Source of the DNA: an uncultured Cohaesibacter sp.
GTDB taxonomy: Bacteria > Pseudomonadota > Alphaproteobacteria > Rhizobiales > Cohaesibacteraceae
Reading direction: 5' to 3'
DNA: 64,000 bases
NCBI RefSeq assembly: GCF_963678225.1
Contig: NZ_OY782764.1
Span: forward strand, 1,803,001 to 1,867,000
The notes beneath the pieces were generated by a model. It was not told the origin of the DNA, did no database searches, and worked only from the letters and a program-made list of their open reading frames with translations. Positions 8,575 through 16,578 of this stretch are shown here, in pieces. How positions within the stretch are numbered: the first letter of the stretch is position 1; each line of letters begins with the position of its first letter. The position numbers and the translations under genes are program-made.

Positions 8575-9471
8575 CTAAAGAGCCTTTTCAGCTTCCGCCA
8601 GTGCAGCTTCAATGGCTGCCAGCTTGTCGGAAGACAGGGGCTCCATAGGGGGCATGGTGCGAGCGAAAGCAGGGTTGCCATAAACCTTGGCCATCAGAGC
8701 TTTCAGCACATTCAGACCGCCATTTCCGTCCACTGTCTCAATACGCATTGTGGCGCGTTTCACGAAGCCTTCCGAAACGCCACCAAGATACAGCTGCACG
8801 CAGTCCTTTGCAAACGGGTTTGTCATGCCGCCGATCATGCCTGCGCCCCCAGCTTCCACCATATCGCGCAGAATTGCGTCGCTGCCGGTGAAAATGGAAA
8901 GCTCAGGGAATGCCTTGATCAGTTCAAGACCACCGGGCAGATTGCCCGTGGAGTCCTTGATGCCAACCACAAGAGACCCAATGCGTTTCTGAACGGCTTT
9001 GACCTGCTCTACGCTGAACGGAATGCCGCTGAAATGTGGGAAATTATAAAGAACGATGTCGAGGCCGGGGTTGCCCGCTTTCTTGACAAGAGCTTCATAA
9101 TAATCCGCAACGCCTTCTACTCCGGCACTGCGGTAGTAGAATGGCGGAATAATGAGGGCCGCCCGGCATCCCAGCTTGTGGGCTTCCACATACATGGAAA
9201 CAGCGTCATCAAGTGATGAAGTCATAACACCAGGGATCTGGCGTGACATATCCGCGCCCATATCGGCGAGTTTGCGCAATGCTTCAAGCTTTTGGCGCGC
9301 CGACAAGGAGGGCCCTTCCCCTGTTGTTCCAAAAACGGACGTGTAGGCACACCCTGCTTCAAGCAGGGCATCGCAATGCCGTTTCAGTTGTTCGATATCT
9401 ATTTCATAATCCTCGGTGAACGGCGTAATCGCCGCGCCGACGACACCCTTAAGGTCGGAATTTTCCAACAT
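8575..9471 (-). CDS. DapA/NanA-family class I aldolase (dihydrodipicolinate synthase-like)
   Basis: TIM-barrel lyase/aldolase of 298 residues that works through a Schiff base with pyruvate or a 2-keto acid. Visible signature residues: G-T-T-G-E at 48-52 (pyruvate carboxylate binding), Tyr142 in YNFP and the Schiff-base Lys172 in 'VVGIKDSTGN'. Family members include DHDPS, N-acetylneuraminate lyase and 2-keto-3-deoxy sugar-acid aldolases or dehydratases. Here the context (rhamnosidase, sugar kinase, FCD regulator, TRAP importer) argues for a catabolic keto-deoxy-acid enzyme rather than lysine synthesis. It is the first gene of the leftward run; the regulator follows after 26 bases. Confidence 0.88.
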   Translation of the reverse strand: MLENSDLKGVVGAAITPFTEDYEIDIEQLKRHCDALLEAGCAYTSVFGTTGEGPSLSARQKLEALRKLADMGADMSRQIPGVMTSSLDDAVSMYVEAHKLGCRAALIIPPFYYRSAGVEGVADYYEALVKKAGNPGLDIVLYNFPHFSGIPFSVEQVKAVQKRIGSLVVGIKDSTGNLPGGLELIKAFPELSIFTGSDAILRDMVEAGGAGMIGGMTNPFAKDCVQLYLGGVSEGFVKRATMRIETVDGNGGLNVLKALMAKVYGNPAFARTMPPMEPLSSDKLAAIEAALAEAEKAL

Positions 9472-9507
9472 CAGGTGCAGCCTCCCATAAAAATTTCAGT
9501 CGAATGT

Positions 9508-9515
9508 AGTATACT
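9508..9515. promoter_or_regulatory. Candidate GntR/FCD operator in the divergent promoter region
   Basis: AGTATACT is a perfect 8-bp palindrome in the 188-bp AT-rich gap between the aldolase gene (leftward, starts 9471) and dctP (rightward, starts 9660). FCD-type regulators commonly bind short palindromes with a GTATAC or GT-N-AC core. The position between two divergent transcripts beside their likely regulator supports the guess, but only one clear copy is seen. Confidence 0.35.
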
Positions 9516-9659
9516 CGATTTGATAACTGATACAATAAGTGTTAATATCAGCTAGTCAAACAAATTTCTTCGCGCTAATGTTTCTCGTGGAGCTATTCCT
9601 ATACACCGGGGCTGGAGGGTTCTGGTGTGTGACCATTCTATGTTCGGGAGGACACAAAC

Positions 9660-10649
9660 ATGATTTCACGTGGTATTGCGGCTGCTCTCCTCTGCTGCAC
9701 TTTCATTGCTGCACCTGCTGTGGCTCAAGACAAGCTCACCATCAAATACACCACGGCTTCGGTTCCTTCGGACCTGCATACCAAAGCAATGCATGTCTTC
9801 AAGGAAGAGTTGGAAAAGAAAGTGCCTGGTCGCTTTGACGTTCAGCTCTATGATTCCGGTACCCTGTTTGCTCAAGGCGCTGACCTTGATGCTTTGCAGC
9901 GTGGCAATGCGGAAATGACCTATTTGTCATTCCAGTTGATCGCGGACAACCTGCCTCAGTATAGCGTGCTGACGGCTGGCTACCTGTTCCAGAATGCCAA
10001 GCATTATCGTACCTTCCTGAATTCGGATCTGGGTGCCGAACTGAAAGAAGCCGTATCCAACGATATGGACGTACAGCTGCTCGATACTTGCTATCTGGGT
10101 ACGCGAGAGCTGAACCTGCGTGCCGAAAAAGATGTTCAGACCCCTGATGATCTGAAAGGCGTCAAGCTGCGCATGCCGGGCTCTGATGCATGGTTGTTCC
10201 TTGGTCAGGCTCTGGGTGCAAGCCCCACTCCGCTGCCGTTCGGCGAAGTTTATCTTGGCCTGCAGACCGGCACCATCGATGCTCAGGACAATCCGCTACC
10301 AACGGTTGAAGCTGCTAAATTCTACGAAGTCACAAAGCAGATCACTCTGACCGACCACCTTGTTGATGGTCTCAACATTGCCGTGAACAACCAGACCTGG
10401 GAACAGCTGAACGAAAGCGAAAAAGCTGCCATGGTCGAAGCTGCTCAGGCATCTTGTGACTGGAACAACGAACAGCGCTACAAGGAAGAAGCCCGTTTGA
10501 TCGACTTCTTCAAGGAAGAAGGACTCAAGGTCACAACGCCGGATGTTGATGCATTCCGCAAACATGTGCAGGACTTCTACTTCAGCTCTGATCGTTCCAA
10601 AAACTGGCCAGAAGGCTGGGTCGAAAAGATCAACGCAATGGCCGAATAA
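9660..10649 (+). CDS. dctP: TRAP transporter solute-binding protein (DctP family)
   Basis: Periplasmic substrate-binding protein of 329 residues for a tripartite ATP-independent transporter. The signal peptide MISRGIAAALLCCTFIAAPAVA is likely cut after Ala22. Typical DctP features follow: 'DKLTIKYTTASVPSDLHTKAMHVFKEELEKK', 'FAQGADLDALQRGNAEM', the conserved Arg region 'GVKLRMPGSDAWLFLGQALGASPTPLPFGEVYLGLQTGTIDAQDNPL', and the 'NNQTWEQLNESEK' helix. DctP proteins usually bind carboxylates or uronates through that Arg, which suggests that the ligand is an acidic sugar. GGGAGGA lies 10-4 bases upstream of the ATG. It is the first gene of the dctPQM operon, divergent from the sugar-catabolism run. 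Confidence 0.93.
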   Translation: MISRGIAAALLCCTFIAAPAVAQDKLTIKYTTASVPSDLHTKAMHVFKEELEKKVPGRFDVQLYDSGTLFAQGADLDALQRGNAEMTYLSFQLIADNLPQYSVLTAGYLFQNAKHYRTFLNSDLGAELKEAVSNDMDVQLLDTCYLGTRELNLRAEKDVQTPDDLKGVKLRMPGSDAWLFLGQALGASPTPLPFGEVYLGLQTGTIDAQDNPLPTVEAAKFYEVTKQITLTDHLVDGLNIAVNNQTWEQLNESEKAAMVEAAQASCDWNNEQRYKEEARLIDFFKEEGLKVTTPDVDAFRKHVQDFYFSSDRSKNWPEGWVEKINAMAE

Positions 10650-10664
10650 GGAGCATTTGCTGCT

Positions 10665-11171
10665 ATGGCTAATATCCTTTCAAAGGATATGCTGCTCGCA
10701 ACCGGTCGCCTTTTGAAAAAGGCGGCCGACGCGATCGGCGTCCTGCTCTTCCTGTTCGCCTTTGGCGGGTTCATTGTACAGATCTTCTATCGCTATGTGA
10801 TGAACGCGCCTCTTCTGTGGACGGAAGAAATCACGATGATCGCATTCATTTGGACTGTGTTCTGGGCGGCTGCATTCATGACGCCGGTTCAGTCTCACGT
10901 GTCTTTCGATGTGGTTTACGACGTCGTAAATCCCAGAACGCGCAGGATGTTCAGCATCATTTCCATGTTGGCACTGTTCATCTCTTTCGTGCTGTTGGTT
11001 CCGGCCACATGGGATTATCTCCAGTTCCTCACCCGCAAAAAAAGCTCTGTTCTGCGTTTGCCCATGTATTGGATCTACGGCTGCTACATGCTGTTTATCC
11101 TGGGTTTTATCGTTCAGGCCGTCTATCGGCTGTACGGTTTGCTGAGCCAGAAGTGGGAAAAATATATTTAA
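10665..11171 (+). CDS. dctQ: TRAP transporter small permease (DctQ family)
   Basis: Inner-membrane subunit of 168 residues with four predicted helices: about 28-48 (AIGVLLFLFAFGGFIVQIFY), 60-80 (IAFIWTVFWAAAFM), 100-122 (SIISMLALFISFVLLVPATW) and 140-160 (YMLFILGFIVQAVYRLY). The motif 'LLWTEEITMIAFIWTVFWAAA' is typical of DctQ. It pairs with DctM to form the Na+-coupled channel. It lies 15 bases after dctP and 15 bases before dctM, so the three are one operon. Confidence 0.9.
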   Translation: MANILSKDMLLATGRLLKKAADAIGVLLFLFAFGGFIVQIFYRYVMNAPLLWTEEITMIAFIWTVFWAAAFMTPVQSHVSFDVVYDVVNPRTRRMFSIISMLALFISFVLLVPATWDYLQFLTRKKSSVLRLPMYWIYGCYMLFILGFIVQAVYRLYGLLSQKWEKYI

Positions 11172-11186
11172 AAGGGTTGAGTTAGA

Positions 11187-12491
11187 ATGACCTTCTTCGC
11201 AGATCATGCTCTAAGCCTGATGCTGATCATCATGATTGGTATCACGATTGCCGGGCTGCCTATGGGTATCTCGATGATCGTTGCCAGTATCTTCTATCTC
11301 TTTTTCTCCGGGCAAGATGTCGGTCTGGCTGCCGAGAATGTTCTGAACGGTGTGTTCGGTAACTTCGTGGCGCTTGCGGTTCCTCTCTTCATTTTTGCTG
11401 CCAATATCATGAATGCCGGTAAGGTGTCAGACCGAATATTGACCTTTGCCTTGGCGTTGGTTGGGCGCGTACCCGGCGGTTTGGCGCAGGTGAATATCAT
11501 GACATCGCTCATCTTCTCGGGTATGAGCGGATCGGCCATCTCCGATGTGGCCGGTGTCGGTAAAGTCCTGACGGACATGATGATCAAGGAAGATCGCTAT
11601 CCGCGTGGTTTTGCAGGAGCAATCACGGCGGTTTCTGCCGTTGTCGGCCCGATCTTCCCCCCGTCTATCCCTGTGATTTTCTACGCCCTGATCTCCTCCA
11701 CATCCGTGGGCGTATTGTTCCTTGGCGGTGTTGTTCCGGCCTTTCTGGTTTGCACCACGCTCGGCATCGCGGTGATGATCATGGCCAAGCTGCGCGGGTT
11801 CCCGGTTGAGGAAGCCATCCCCCTCAAAGCTTTCCCGATCATTCTGATCCGGGCGCTGCCAGCGCTTCTGATGCCTATCATTCTGCTTGGCGGCATCTAC
11901 TCGGGTGCCTTCACCCCGACCGAAGCGGCCGCAGTTTCAGCCTTCTATGCGCTGCTTTTGGCTGCCTTCGCCTATCGTGTGCTTGGCTTCTGGTCCTTCA
12001 TCTCGGTGGTGCGGGAAACGGTCAAGACGACGGCAGTGGTCACCATCGTTCTGTGTGGCGCCTATATCTTCAACTATATCGTCACTGTGGAGCAGGTTCC
12101 CCAGCAGGTCTTCGCATTCTTTGATGCAATGGATCTCAACCGGGTTCAGTTCCTGCTGATCCTGAATGCTCTGTTCCTGGTTCTCGGTTGCGTGCTTGAC
12201 TGCTCGACAATCATGCTGGTTGTCACGCCTTTGTTTATCCCTACGGCATTGGCATTGGGTATCGATTTGCACCATCTGGGCATCGTACTGGTGTTCAACA
12301 TGATGATCGGTCTGGTGACGCCTCCATATGGCATCCTGCTGTTCATCATCAAGGCTCTGAACGGGATTCCTCTTGGCGAGATGATCCGTGAAAGCTGGCT
12401 CTTCCTTGCCCTGTTGATCATGCTGCTGCTGCTGCTGACCTTCTTCCCGCAGCTGGTACTGTGGCTGCCTCACTATGCAGGAATGCTGTAA
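11187..12491 (+). CDS. dctM: TRAP transporter large permease (DctM family)
   Basis: Polytopic inner-membrane protein of 434 residues with about 11-12 hydrophobic helices. It performs substrate translocation driven by the Na+ gradient. Signature stretches are 'GLPMGISMIVASIFYLF', 'ALAVPLFIFAANIMNAGKVSDRI', 'SGMSGSAISDVAGVGKVLTDMM', 'GPIFPPSIPVIFYALIS' and 'MMIGLVTPPYGILLF', all characteristic of DctM/SiaM. GGGTTGAG precedes the ATG. It ends the operon and is followed by a strong terminator at 12544. Together with dctP and dctQ it should import the oligosaccharide or sugar acid processed by the divergent enzymes. Confidence 0.94.
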   Translation: MTFFADHALSLMLIIMIGITIAGLPMGISMIVASIFYLFFSGQDVGLAAENVLNGVFGNFVALAVPLFIFAANIMNAGKVSDRILTFALALVGRVPGGLAQVNIMTSLIFSGMSGSAISDVAGVGKVLTDMMIKEDRYPRGFAGAITAVSAVVGPIFPPSIPVIFYALISSTSVGVLFLGGVVPAFLVCTTLGIAVMIMAKLRGFPVEEAIPLKAFPIILIRALPALLMPIILLGGIYSGAFTPTEAAAVSAFYALLLAAFAYRVLGFWSFISVVRETVKTTAVVTIVLCGAYIFNYIVTVEQVPQQVFAFFDAMDLNRVQFLLILNALFLVLGCVLDCSTIMLVVTPLFIPTALALGIDLHHLGIVLVFNMMIGLVTPPYGILLFIIKALNGIPLGEMIRESWLFLALLIMLLLLLTFFPQLVLWLPHYAGML

Positions 12492-12543
12492 GCATCCTCC
12501 CACAATCGGCTTTGATGCGCGTCACTAAAGCCTACAGACTGAG

Positions 12544-12579
12544 AACGGGTGGCCCCAACATACGGAGCCACCCGTTTTT
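12544..12579 (+). terminator. Rho-independent terminator after dctM
   Basis: Stem AACGGGTGGC / GCCACCCGTT (10 bp, 13-base loop) followed by TTT. It lies 52 bases after the dctM stop. The next 254 bases, up to the island repeat at 12834, hold no gene that I can support. Confidence 0.85.
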
Positions 12580-12833
12580 GTATCGCGTTACGGAAGCGGG
12601 ATGCGGATGAATCCTGTGTGGCATTGGCTGTCCTCGTGCTCCTATGGGCTTTATAGAGGCTTGAGGGCCGCAACGAAGAAAAAGAGGCGCGTTACATCCA
12701 AACAAGCGAAAAAGCGCTGGTTAGAGATCTCGTGGCCGTATAGCGCCTGAATAGGCTAGGGATTTGCCCCTGCAACTATGCCGTCAAAACTAGCACTGAC
12801 GTAAGTCTCTCATACTACTCGAAAATATGGATA

Positions 12834-12859
12834 AGGGAAAAATGGTGGAGCTAAGCGGG
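12834..12859. repeat. Island attachment-site repeat, left copy
   Basis: 26-bp sequence (AGGGAAAAATGG, then TGGAGCTAAGCGGG) identical to 26219-26244. Its last 17 bases equal the 3' end of tRNA-Ala including the CCA triplet, read on the minus strand. It is the distal att copy made by integrase-mediated crossover. Confidence 0.9.
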
Positions 12860-12934
12860 GAGTCCTTGCGGCAGTTTTTTGTTGAATGAAAACAGCAATG
12901 TATTGAAATTTCAATCTGTTGGGGGTAGCGCTCT

Positions 12935-12953
12935 GGGTACGAAGTTGGGTACG
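12935..12953 (+). repeat. Paired GGGTACG repeats, left arm (candidate integrase arm sites)
   Basis: GGGTACG occurs at 12935-12941 and 12947-12953, a 12-bp period, about 76 bp inside the left att repeat and just upstream of the integrase start. A nearly identical pair with the same spacing and orientation lies inside the right att repeat. Direct repeats near both ends of an island are the usual form of arm-type integrase binding sites. Confidence 0.5.
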
Positions 12954-12965
12954 CAGGAGGTTATT

Positions 12966-14351
12966 TTGGGGCGGTCAGCAGGAAATGATAAGCGCTATCT
13001 TGAGCAGCACGGCAATAAGTGGCGTGTCGTGGTCTCAGTCCCCCGAGAACTGCAGGACATTCTTGGGACAAAGCTCAAGAAGTCCCTAGGTACAGACTCT
13101 CTCTCGGTTGCCAACCGGATGAAATGGGGAGCCGTTGCTGAGCTCAAACAGAAGATCGCAGAAGCCCAAGATAAGACAACCTCCGCACCGCATATCGAGA
13201 TTGCTCTTGAGATGGCCAAGCTGCTCAAGGACGCCAGTACTCCGGAGCGTCAACATGAAATCGAAGAAGGGATCGACATAACGGGAGATATGCTCCGAGG
13301 TAGCGAAGTCGGGGAAGAACCAGACCCGGAAACTGGTGAGCCACAGCCTCGTTATAATCCTGAAAGTGAACGCAGGGCCGGTGAATTCATGCGCATTGCG
13401 AAGGGATTGGCTACGCCTATCGACCTCAGTCACAACAAATACCTCGATCAATTGACGGTCAAGCCCAGAACCAAAGCCGATGACATTCGCTCGATGAAAC
13501 TCCTGAAAGGTTGGATGCAGGACAACAGTGTGGGGCCATTTCTGGAAACCATTGACAGCAAAACGGCTGTTCGCTTCATGGATGCACTTCCTGAGCTGAC
13601 AAACGGCCTATCGCCAGTCACGCTTAACAAGTACATTCGACGCCTCTCTAGGTATTGGCAGTGGCTTCAGAAGAGAAGTGAAGTCGACCAGGACATTTGG
13701 AAGGGGCTTTCGCTATCGGTGCCTGTTACCCCGTATGATGAGGTGGAACGAGCTTTCACCGATGACGAGGTCATCACTCTTCTCAATGGAGACATAAGTC
13801 AGGCAATGCACGATCTCATGCGGATTGGGGCACTGACTGGTTGTCGTATCGATCCCATTGTTTGTCTGAAGGTGAAGGACTGCCAAGACGGCGTGTTCAT
13901 CTTCAAGCCGCAGAAGAAAGAGAAGCGAGAACGCTCCTGTCCGATCCATTCTGACCTAGAGCAGATCATCAAGCGGCGTTGCGAGGGGAAGGAATTGGAA
14001 GATGATGTGTTTCCAGAATGGCCGTTGCCCAAAAAGAACTCTCAGAGGGAACGTTCATTCAAGGCATCGCAACAGTTCACTGACTATCGCAGAAAGCTAG
14101 GGGTTGACGAGGTAATCCCCGGCAGGCGGCGGTCACTTGTCAATTTCCATTCATTTCGTCGGTGGTTTATCACCACTGCAGAAAGGGCCGATCAACCTGA
14201 ACATATCATTGCGGCAGTTGTGGGCCACAAGAGACCTGGCATGACGTTGGGCCGATACTCGGCAGGGCCAAAGTTGGAGCAGGCCAGGCGGTGTGTTGAA
14301 GCAGTGCATCTACCGAAAACTCTGATCACGTCAGTTGATTGTGCTATTTAG
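12966..14351 (+). CDS. int: Tyrosine recombinase (phage-type integrase)
   Basis: Site-specific recombinase of 461 residues from TTG 12966, expected to integrate and excise this island at tRNA-Ala. An N-terminal AP2-like arm-binding region ('KRYLEQHGNKWRVVVSVPRELQDILG') is followed by a SAM-like core-binding domain (about 170-260) and the catalytic domain. Catalytic residues are visible: Arg in 'LTGCRIDPIVCL', His and Arg in 'NFHSFRRWF', His in 'VVGHKRPG' and the nucleophile Tyr in 'LGRYS'. An open frame extends upstream to 12879. TTG 12966 is preferred because a perfect AGGAGG (12955-12960) lies 5 bases before it and the family N-terminus begins there. The gene converges with the GIY-YIG-like gene, overlapping it by 8 bases. 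Confidence 0.9.
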   Translation: MGRSAGNDKRYLEQHGNKWRVVVSVPRELQDILGTKLKKSLGTDSLSVANRMKWGAVAELKQKIAEAQDKTTSAPHIEIALEMAKLLKDASTPERQHEIEEGIDITGDMLRGSEVGEEPDPETGEPQPRYNPESERRAGEFMRIAKGLATPIDLSHNKYLDQLTVKPRTKADDIRSMKLLKGWMQDNSVGPFLETIDSKTAVRFMDALPELTNGLSPVTLNKYIRRLSRYWQWLQKRSEVDQDIWKGLSLSVPVTPYDEVERAFTDDEVITLLNGDISQAMHDLMRIGALTGCRIDPIVCLKVKDCQDGVFIFKPQKKEKRERSCPIHSDLEQIIKRRCEGKELEDDVFPEWPLPKKNSQRERSFKASQQFTDYRRKLGVDEVIPGRRRSLVNFHSFRRWFITTAERADQPEHIIAAVVGHKRPGMTLGRYSAGPKLEQARRCVEAVHLPKTLITSVDCAI

Positions 14352-15066
14352 TGTCTTTGAGCACCACCAATTGATTGTAAATGTGCTCAACCTCTTCTGT
14401 ACTTGTTCGGAACCACTCCGTACCCGGAGCGTTTGGCACTTTTCTGTTTGCAAACTCTAGGCTTCGATGAATAGCTGCTTCCAGATTAGCGGAACTATCG
14501 GTTTTGAAGACTAGCGGAACAATCGGAATTTCGGAATGACCAGTTCCGAGTTGCTCCGCAATTCGCGATAAACCTACGCTGGTTCGACCGATCTTGATCG
14601 ACCAAATCGCTTCACCTTTCAATTCTGCAAGCTCTTTGGTGGTTGGATAATAATAGAGATAAACCAGCTCATTGCCCTCTCCCAAGGTTTTTTCGGCTTG
14701 TATCTGCGCAGAAGCAGAACACTCAACCAAATTTTGGGTATTGCTTGCATCTTGGGGTAGCTCATTCGTGGTGGCCACGCTGGCATTGGTTTTATCGACG
14801 AGAAATTTATATCGACCATAGCCAATTTTTTCTGCTGCTCCTTGTTGTACCAAGGTCCTTAGCGCTTTCTTCCTCGTTGCGTTTGCACTCGACGCAACTG
14901 AAGGAAGACCACCCCTGTTCAGGTGAAATTGCTCTACCGCAGGCATGATATCTTTGCTGTCGATTGCTTGGCCGCTGAATATGATGAGTGCGATTTCACT
15001 TACGACTTTCGGTGTCAATCGGACATTCTCAAACCGATAGGCTTCTTTGGTATTCTCGTTATCCAT
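14344..15066 (-). CDS. GIY-YIG-like (T5orf172/MUG113-type) domain protein
   Basis: 240-residue protein. The N-terminal half (about 10-90) looks like a helical, possibly DNA-binding region ('ATRKKALRTLVQQGAAEKIGYGRYKFL', winged-helix-like). The C-terminal half (about 130-235) resembles the T5orf172 branch of GIY-YIG nucleases: 'ELVYLYYYP', 'AIWSIKIGRTSVGLSRIAEQL', 'SSANLEAAIHRSLEFANRKV' and 'GTEWFRTSTEEVEHIY'. In that family the Tyr strand, IGRT, the E-x-x-x-H helix and the EWF end mark the fold. Nuclease activity is plausible but unproven. It overlaps the 3' end of the integrase gene by 8 bases on the opposite strand. The role is unknown; it could be a defence or mobilisation factor. Confidence 0.6.
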   Translation of the reverse strand: MDNENTKEAYRFENVRLTPKVVSEIALIIFSGQAIDSKDIMPAVEQFHLNRGGLPSVASSANATRKKALRTLVQQGAAEKIGYGRYKFLVDKTNASVATTNELPQDASNTQNLVECSASAQIQAEKTLGEGNELVYLYYYPTTKELAELKGEAIWSIKIGRTSVGLSRIAEQLGTGHSEIPIVPLVFKTDSSANLEAAIHRSLEFANRKVPNAPGTEWFRTSTEEVEHIYNQLVVLKDTK

Positions 15067-15158
15067 CTTGATTATCTGAGCTCTTCTACTTCAGGCTGTT
15101 ACGTAAACTTAGCTACTTGCTTTTGGTATTGCATCACCGAAAAAACACTGATAGACGC

Positions 15159-15725
15159 TCAGACGCCTGAAGATCCTGGGCGGTTGGTTACCTTGTGAAT
15201 GAGGCCCTTGGAGACGCCCATATGGTCGGCGATGCGTTGTAGAGCCCAACCATCTTTGCGAAGTTGCCTTGCCTCGTCCTCCTGCTCACCGGTCATTACT
15301 GGCTTGCGCCCGAACTTGACGCCCTTCTCTCGGGCTTTGGCGATGCCGTCCATCTGGCGTTCCTTGCGGATGTCATTCTCGAACTGGGCGAAGACGGCCA
15401 ACATGCCGAGGAAGGCTTTCCCCGCAGCATCACCTGTGTCGATGCTCTGATCCAGAACCTTGAGTGTGACACCCTTCTCTTCTAACTCTCTGGACAATTG
15501 AAGCAGGTGTTCCGCAGATCGGGCGAGGCGGTCGATACGGGAGATCACCAAGGTGTCACCCTTGCGGATGTAACGCATGCACTCTTTGAGCTGTGGGCGC
15601 TCGGTGTCGACCCCGCTCCGCTTCTCACGGAAGATCTCTTGACACCCTGCCGACTGAAGCTTCGCCTCCTGGACATCCAGGGACTGACCGATAGAAGACA
15701 CTCTCGCATAACCGACCAATGACAT
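15159..15725 (-). CDS. Serine recombinase (resolvase/invertase family)
   Basis: Site-specific recombinase of 188 residues. The catalytic domain has the nucleophile Ser10 in 'GYARVSS', the conserved 'DTLVISRIDRLARSAEHLL', the long E helix 'FLGMLAVFAQFENDIRKERQMDGIAKAREKGVKFGRKP', and a C-terminal helix-turn-helix (about 145-185; 'LRKDGWALQRIADHMGVSKGLIHKV'). This is the layout of Tn3-type resolvases and Hin/Gin invertases. Its start lies beside repeated TGACCGT motifs (15775-15831) that may be its site. No matching transposase or invertible segment is seen, so it may stabilise or resolve the island, or be a remnant of a lost transposon. Confidence 0.92.
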   Translation of the reverse strand: MSLVGYARVSSIGQSLDVQEAKLQSAGCQEIFREKRSGVDTERPQLKECMRYIRKGDTLVISRIDRLARSAEHLLQLSRELEEKGVTLKVLDQSIDTGDAAGKAFLGMLAVFAQFENDIRKERQMDGIAKAREKGVKFGRKPVMTGEQEDEARQLRKDGWALQRIADHMGVSKGLIHKVTNRPGSSGV

Positions 15726-15774
15726 CGTTCATTACCTCTTAAACTTTAATGACCAAAAATTTATGAACGGAAAA

Positions 15775-15831
15775 TGACCGTGTTGTCAAGCTGCCTTGTG
15801 GACGGTCACGACAGTATACAATTGTGACCGT
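15775..15831. repeat. TGACCGT repeat cluster upstream of the resolvase (candidate res site or operator)
   Basis: TGACCGT occurs at 15775-15781. ACGGTCAC (15802-15809) and GTGACCGT (15824-15831) form a perfect 8-bp inverted repeat with a 14-bp spacer. The cluster lies 50-106 bases upstream of the resolvase start. Resolvases usually bind paired 12-bp inverted elements next to their gene, so a res-like site is plausible; an operator for another regulator is the alternative. Confidence 0.45.
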
Positions 15832-15886
15832 TGGGGCCTGAGGTGGGCAGGGCATCTCATGACGCCCTCACCATTGTTGCGCAGGA

Positions 15887-16342
15887 TCAGAGCCTGGTTT
15901 TTCGCTTGGTCTGCTTCTGTCGTTCTCTGCCTTGGTTGGCGAGGAGATCGGCTTTCTCGTTCATCTCGTTACCTGCATGGCCTCTCACCCATTGCCATTC
16001 GATGTCATGACGACAAGCGGCAGCATCGAGTGCCTGCCACAGGTCGACATTCTTGACATCCTTCCAATGTCGGGCCTTCCAGCTTTTGAGCCATTCGGAC
16101 GCACCCTTGATGACATACTGGCTGTCCGAGAAGTTCTTCAGGCGAAGGGGACGCTTCAGGGTGTTGAGGGCTTCGATCACTGCTCGGAGCTCCATGCGAT
16201 TGTTGGTGGTACCAGGTTCTCCACCTGATATCTCAAGCTGCTTCCTTGGGTTACGGATGATGGCTGCATAGCCCCCAGGGCCAGGGTTGCCAGAGCATGA
16301 GCCATCGGTATGGATCGTGATGATGTAGTCGGGGTAGGGCAT
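15887..16342 (-). CDS. rnhA: Ribonuclease HI
   Basis: Cytoplasmic endonuclease of 151 residues that cuts the RNA strand of RNA-DNA hybrids. It holds the complete D-E-D-D set: Asp in '[14 protein letters not shown]', Glu in '[13 protein letters not shown]', Asp in '[15 protein letters not shown]' and the last Asp in '[11 protein letters not shown]', plus His in 'VRGHAGN'. The length matches E. coli RNase HI (155). Upstream in-frame starts would add up to 41 unconserved residues; the ATG at 16342 has GGAGG about 11 bases before it. Carriage on an island is unusual but known for plasmids and phages, where it helps primer removal. The host should have its own chromosomal copy, outside this window. 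Confidence 0.92.
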   Translation of the reverse strand: MPYPDYIITIHTDGSCSGNPGPGGYAAIIRNPRKQLEISGGEPGTTNNRMELRAVIEALNTLKRPLRLKNFSDSQYVIKGASEWLKSWKARHWKDVKNVDLWQALDAAACRHDIEWQWVRGHAGNEMNEKADLLANQGRERQKQTKRKTRL

Positions 16343-16578
16343 GGTTGGACCGGCCTCCATGTTTGAGAAATAGGGAAGTGGTTTGGGTAGGGACGAGGCC
16401 CCCGTAAGGGGGGATAGGCGCGAGCTGTTAATCTGATTGGTCGCTCGAATTTTTGTGCCGAACATCCCGAACGAGCGCCAGCCTGTACAAAATGTACAGC
16501 CTAAGGAATGAACAGAAGGGGAGCTCTGGTTAGCGAGGGAGACCCCGGCGGTGACACCGAGGTCTGCTCTTGATGCCC

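Noticed and set aside
12879-12965. Upstream in-frame extension of the integrase
   Set aside because: The open frame starts with TTG and has no ribosome site, and it would translate the GGGTACG repeats. A perfect AGGAGG 5 bases before TTG 12966 and the family N-terminus favour the later start.
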